Source: Candidatus Bathyarchaeota archaeon
Lineage (GTDB): Archaea > Thermoproteota > Bathyarchaeia > Bathyarchaeales > SOJC01
NCBI GenBank assembly: GCA_023131225.1
Contig: JAGLZW010000020.1
Location: 33,492 to 97,491, forward strand
Direction of reading: 5' to 3'
Length of the DNA: 64,000 nt
Shown: piece by piece, positions 62,155 through 64,000 of the stretch
How positions within the stretch are numbered: position 1 is the first letter of the stretch
Layout: each line of letters begins with the position of its first letter
Made by a program: the position numbers and the translations under genes
Notes under the pieces: model-generated
Seen by the model: only the letters and a program-made list of their open reading frames with translations
Told to the model about the DNA's origin: nothing
Databases searched by the model: none

Positions 62155-62587
62155 TCTGCAAGCGCTAGCATGTTAGTGGAGGCATTATGGTCGCAAGGTG
62201 CGAAGTGAGCGGACTCGTGAGAATGTTTGCATAACTTTGAAGGCGTTGTGTAGGTTTGCTGGAAAAAGGCCTGACGATTTGGTTAAGCTTACTCCTAAAG
62301 CAGCTTCTAGGCTTTTCTGAGGATAGAATAAAGAAGGTTGAAGAGACGTTAGCCAAGTATGAACGTGTGGATGAAGCGCTTGAAGAGATCAAGAAGCTAA
62401 GCCTTGAATCCCACAAAGAAAGCGACGAAAGAAACAGCGTGAATAATTATAATGGAAAAGGAAACTGCAGAAAAAGTGAAATCACAATAGTTCAAGGAGA
62501 ACAAAAGCTAATTATATGAGTGAAGGTTGGAACCTTGTTAAAGAGCTGTCTAATGACCGGTTCATACTAAAGAATGGTTACAACTGA
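62155..62587 (+). pseudogene. decayed tyrosine recombinase with internal deletion
   Basis: Pieces match the 58837 recombinase. SASMLVEALW, then after a frameshift RTRENVCITLKALCRFAGKR and PDDLVKLTPKAAS, correspond to its residues about 17-70. After a large deletion LGFSEDRIKKVEETLAKYER matches about 354-373. After a stop, EGWNLVKELSNDRFILK matches the C-terminus. All catalytic residues are missing. It marks the distal side of the AbiE module. Confidence 0.78.
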
Positions 62588-62613
62588 TTCAATGTAAGCT
62601 TTTAAAATGTCGT

Positions 62614-62643
62614 TTATTTTGTGTCTCAATGCTCACAAAATAA
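62614..62643. terminator. perfect 10-bp hairpin between convergent genes
   Basis: TTATTTTGTG-TCTCAATGCT-CACAAAATAA separates the decayed recombinase from the convergent membrane-protein gene. Position and AT-rich arms suit a bidirectional terminator. Confidence 0.45.
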
Positions 62644-62679
62644 GAGCATCTTCTCCATATCCAAGAGTCCTATTCAAAA

Positions 62680-63555
62680 CTATGTCCTCCATACTTTCTC
62701 CGATTGTAAAGGAAATATGATGAAGTGTGAGGCTGTTGAAATCGAAAAAAACATCGCCGCAAATCCAAAGAGGTAAGCCAACCATTCTGGAGACAACAAC
62801 CAAACAAAAAGCAATACTGAACCACCGACTAATCTCCATATGCCAAGCTGATTGCTCGAGAATGCTAGACGTCTAGACAGAATCACACTTGTTGCCAAGA
62901 ACAGTGCACCTACACAGAATAGAACGATTCCGTGAGGCAGATATGGAAACACCCAAATTCCCGCGGGACCAGACGGAACACTCTCAAGAAAGCGGAAGAA
63001 ATAGGAAAATACAGCTGTTGAGATTGGCAAAAGCATTCCAACAACACAGAGAACCATCCCGAATTCCCCGAGATATTTGCCACAAAGAAAGTGGTCTTCA
63101 AGTCGTTTTTCTCTGGCAGTAAGACCGATGAAGCCTAATGCCAAAAGAGAAACTGAGCATCCCCAAGTGAACAAAAATAACATGAGTGGTCCACCTTCGA
63201 AGAAGAAAATAGGGGAATGCGAGGAGAGATAGATTCTATGTGCATTAAGCGGGTGCACAAAGTTGTAAACAGTTATTAGCAAAACACTTGATGTGCCCAA
63301 AATCACGTAAGTAAGCAAGATCACTATCCTTTTCCTCATGTCATCCTTTAGTTCTCGCAAGACTCCAAGATGAGCAAATCCTGTGGCAGCCCAAAAGACA
63401 ACAATCATCGCTATGAGCAACAGAGCGAAAACAGTGCTGACATAAAAATAGTTAAACAGCCTTAAAAGAAAACACGATACCCATAAGCCCAAACCTAAAA
63501 AGAAAGCAAGAAGAAACTCGCACAACATCCAGGTTTTAGAGACCACGAAAACCAC
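62680..63555 (-). CDS. polytopic membrane protein of unknown function
   Basis: The 291 residues have about eight hydrophobic helices spread over the whole length with short loops and no recognised motif. It lies between the recombinase remnant and a secreted-protein gene on the other strand. I cannot assign a family. Confidence 0.6.
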   Translation of the reverse strand: MVFVVSKTWMLCEFLLAFFLGLGLWVSCFLLRLFNYFYVSTVFALLLIAMIVVFWAATGFAHLGVLRELKDDMRKRIVILLTYVILGTSSVLLITVYNFVHPLNAHRIYLSSHSPIFFFEGGPLMLFLFTWGCSVSLLALGFIGLTAREKRLEDHFLCGKYLGEFGMVLCVVGMLLPISTAVFSYFFRFLESVPSGPAGIWVFPYLPHGIVLFCVGALFLATSVILSRRLAFSSNQLGIWRLVGGSVLLFVWLLSPEWLAYLFGFAAMFFSISTASHFIIFPLQSEKVWRT

Positions 63556-63749
63556 ATTCTTAAATTAAAGAGAATCGCCTAAAATGGTTTACTTATGGGA
63601 AATAGATATTATAAATTCAGTTCTATTCTACCATTTCATCATCTGCTCTCATGCCGTAGCCTTTAAGGATTTCATTGACATTGAATAGAACTTTCTTCCA
63701 TAAACGATAATTAGCTTCCACCGTGTAGTGTTACGTGTTGGGTTTAAGG

Positions 63750-64000
63750 ATGAAGCGAACGTTTTCAGGGATAATGGTTATTCTTCTCTTAACAAGCATG
63801 TTAGCCTTGGCTTTTAGTATTCAACCTGTAGGAGCGACTGCAACTATTTACATTAGGGCTGACGGAAGCGTTGACCCTGACACAGCACCTATTTCAAGCA
63901 GTGACAATATCACCTATACTTTCACTGACGATATTTATGATGAAATTGTGGTTGAGAGGGACGACATTGTGGTTGATGGGGCAGGCTACACTGTTCAAGG
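63750..64000 (+). CDS. secreted beta-helix-type protein, N-terminus (runs off window)
   Basis: The frame opens with a signal peptide (MKRTFSGIMVILLLTSMLAL, cleavage after a GATA-like site) and continues TIYIRADGSVDPDTAPI, DDIYDEIVVERDDIVVDGAG and YTVQ. This is the usual start of archaeal secreted right-handed beta-helix (NosD/pectate-lyase-like) proteins. GTG 63735 is an alternative start. At least 83 residues are visible and the rest lies outside. Confidence 0.75.
   Translation, partial: MKRTFSGIMVILLLTSMLALAFSIQPVGATATIYIRADGSVDPDTAPISSSDNITYTFTDDIYDEIVVERDDIVVDGAGYTVQ

Noticed and set aside
62560..62590. Duplicate of the rnpB 3' end as right attachment site (GGTTAC-AC similarity)
   Set aside because: The match is short and lies within the coding tail of the recombinase remnant; no convincing duplication is visible.
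1..64000. Genome-wide reassignment of TAG to pyrrolysine
   Set aside because: Many clear genes end in TAG at the expected family length (for example elp3, endA, uL23, gcvH, uL3), and no pyl gene is seen. Only the two single-codon cases remain open.

Overview
The window is archaeal. It carries an archaeal ribosomal-protein run (uL3-uL4-uL23) and eS30, a GatD/GatE transamidosome pair, tRNA-intron endonuclease, archaeal Elp3, a geranylgeranyl-reductase-type flavoprotein, an archaeal type A RNase P RNA, TATA-type promoters and many TTG/GTG starts. Secreted cohesin/dockerin and beta-helix-type proteins, a formaldehyde-activating enzyme (Fae) domain, an FmdE-like protein, 2-oxoacid:ferredoxin oxidoreductase, HypA with an ATPase-type HypB, and NikR fit an anaerobic lineage with tetrahydromethanopterin C1 chemistry. 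I think a Bathyarchaeia-type TACK archaeon is most likely, but the sequence alone does not prove the taxon.

Layout. 1-6.2 kb: the TldE/TldD protease pair, an exported protein, and the korABC operon. 6.2-11.5 kb: a hairpin-rich spacer, a cohesin/dockerin protein, a TrmO-like methyltransferase and a membrane-anchored HelD-like helicase flanked by related tRNA-3'-like repeat motifs. 11.5-14.5 kb: a fusion of a DapA-family aldolase to Fae, divergent from a conserved protein of unknown function, with a palindrome between them. 14.5-22.5 kb: membrane and exported proteins, a nucleotidyltransferase-kinase fusion, an ABC-2 exporter and three broken genes. 22.5-28.8 kb: two divergent PadR regulators, a prenyl-synthase paralogue, an MFS transporter, NadA, an ECF-like protein, an FmdE-like protein and DUF1893. 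28.9-40 kb: a long minus-strand information-processing block (Elp3-GatD-GatE, amidohydrolase, eS30, EndA, DUF47, GlyRS, PGI/PMI). 40-44 kb: SPOUT methylase, presenilin-like protease, uL3-uL4-uL23. 44-48.4 kb: GcvH, a CoA-disulfide-reductase-like flavoprotein, bacterial-type GAPDH and PGK. 48.4-52.9 kb: MarC, GNAT, HypB-HypA, NikR, initiator tRNA-Met, PAC2. 53-58.3 kb: MFS, an ABC-2 pair, DUF6506, geranylgeranyl reductase. 58.4-62.6 kb: RNase P RNA followed by an integrated module (tyrosine recombinase, AbiE toxin-antitoxin, a second decayed recombinase). The window ends inside a secreted beta-helix-type gene.

The strongest novelty candidate is the aldolase-Fae fusion with its divergent partner. 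It suggests an enzyme that makes or consumes formaldehyde by aldol chemistry on pyruvate and hands it directly to tetrahydromethanopterin. Other notable signals are the integrated module behind rnpB with direct-repeat operators, two genes each interrupted by a single in-frame TAG, and the repeat/hairpin elements around the helicase.
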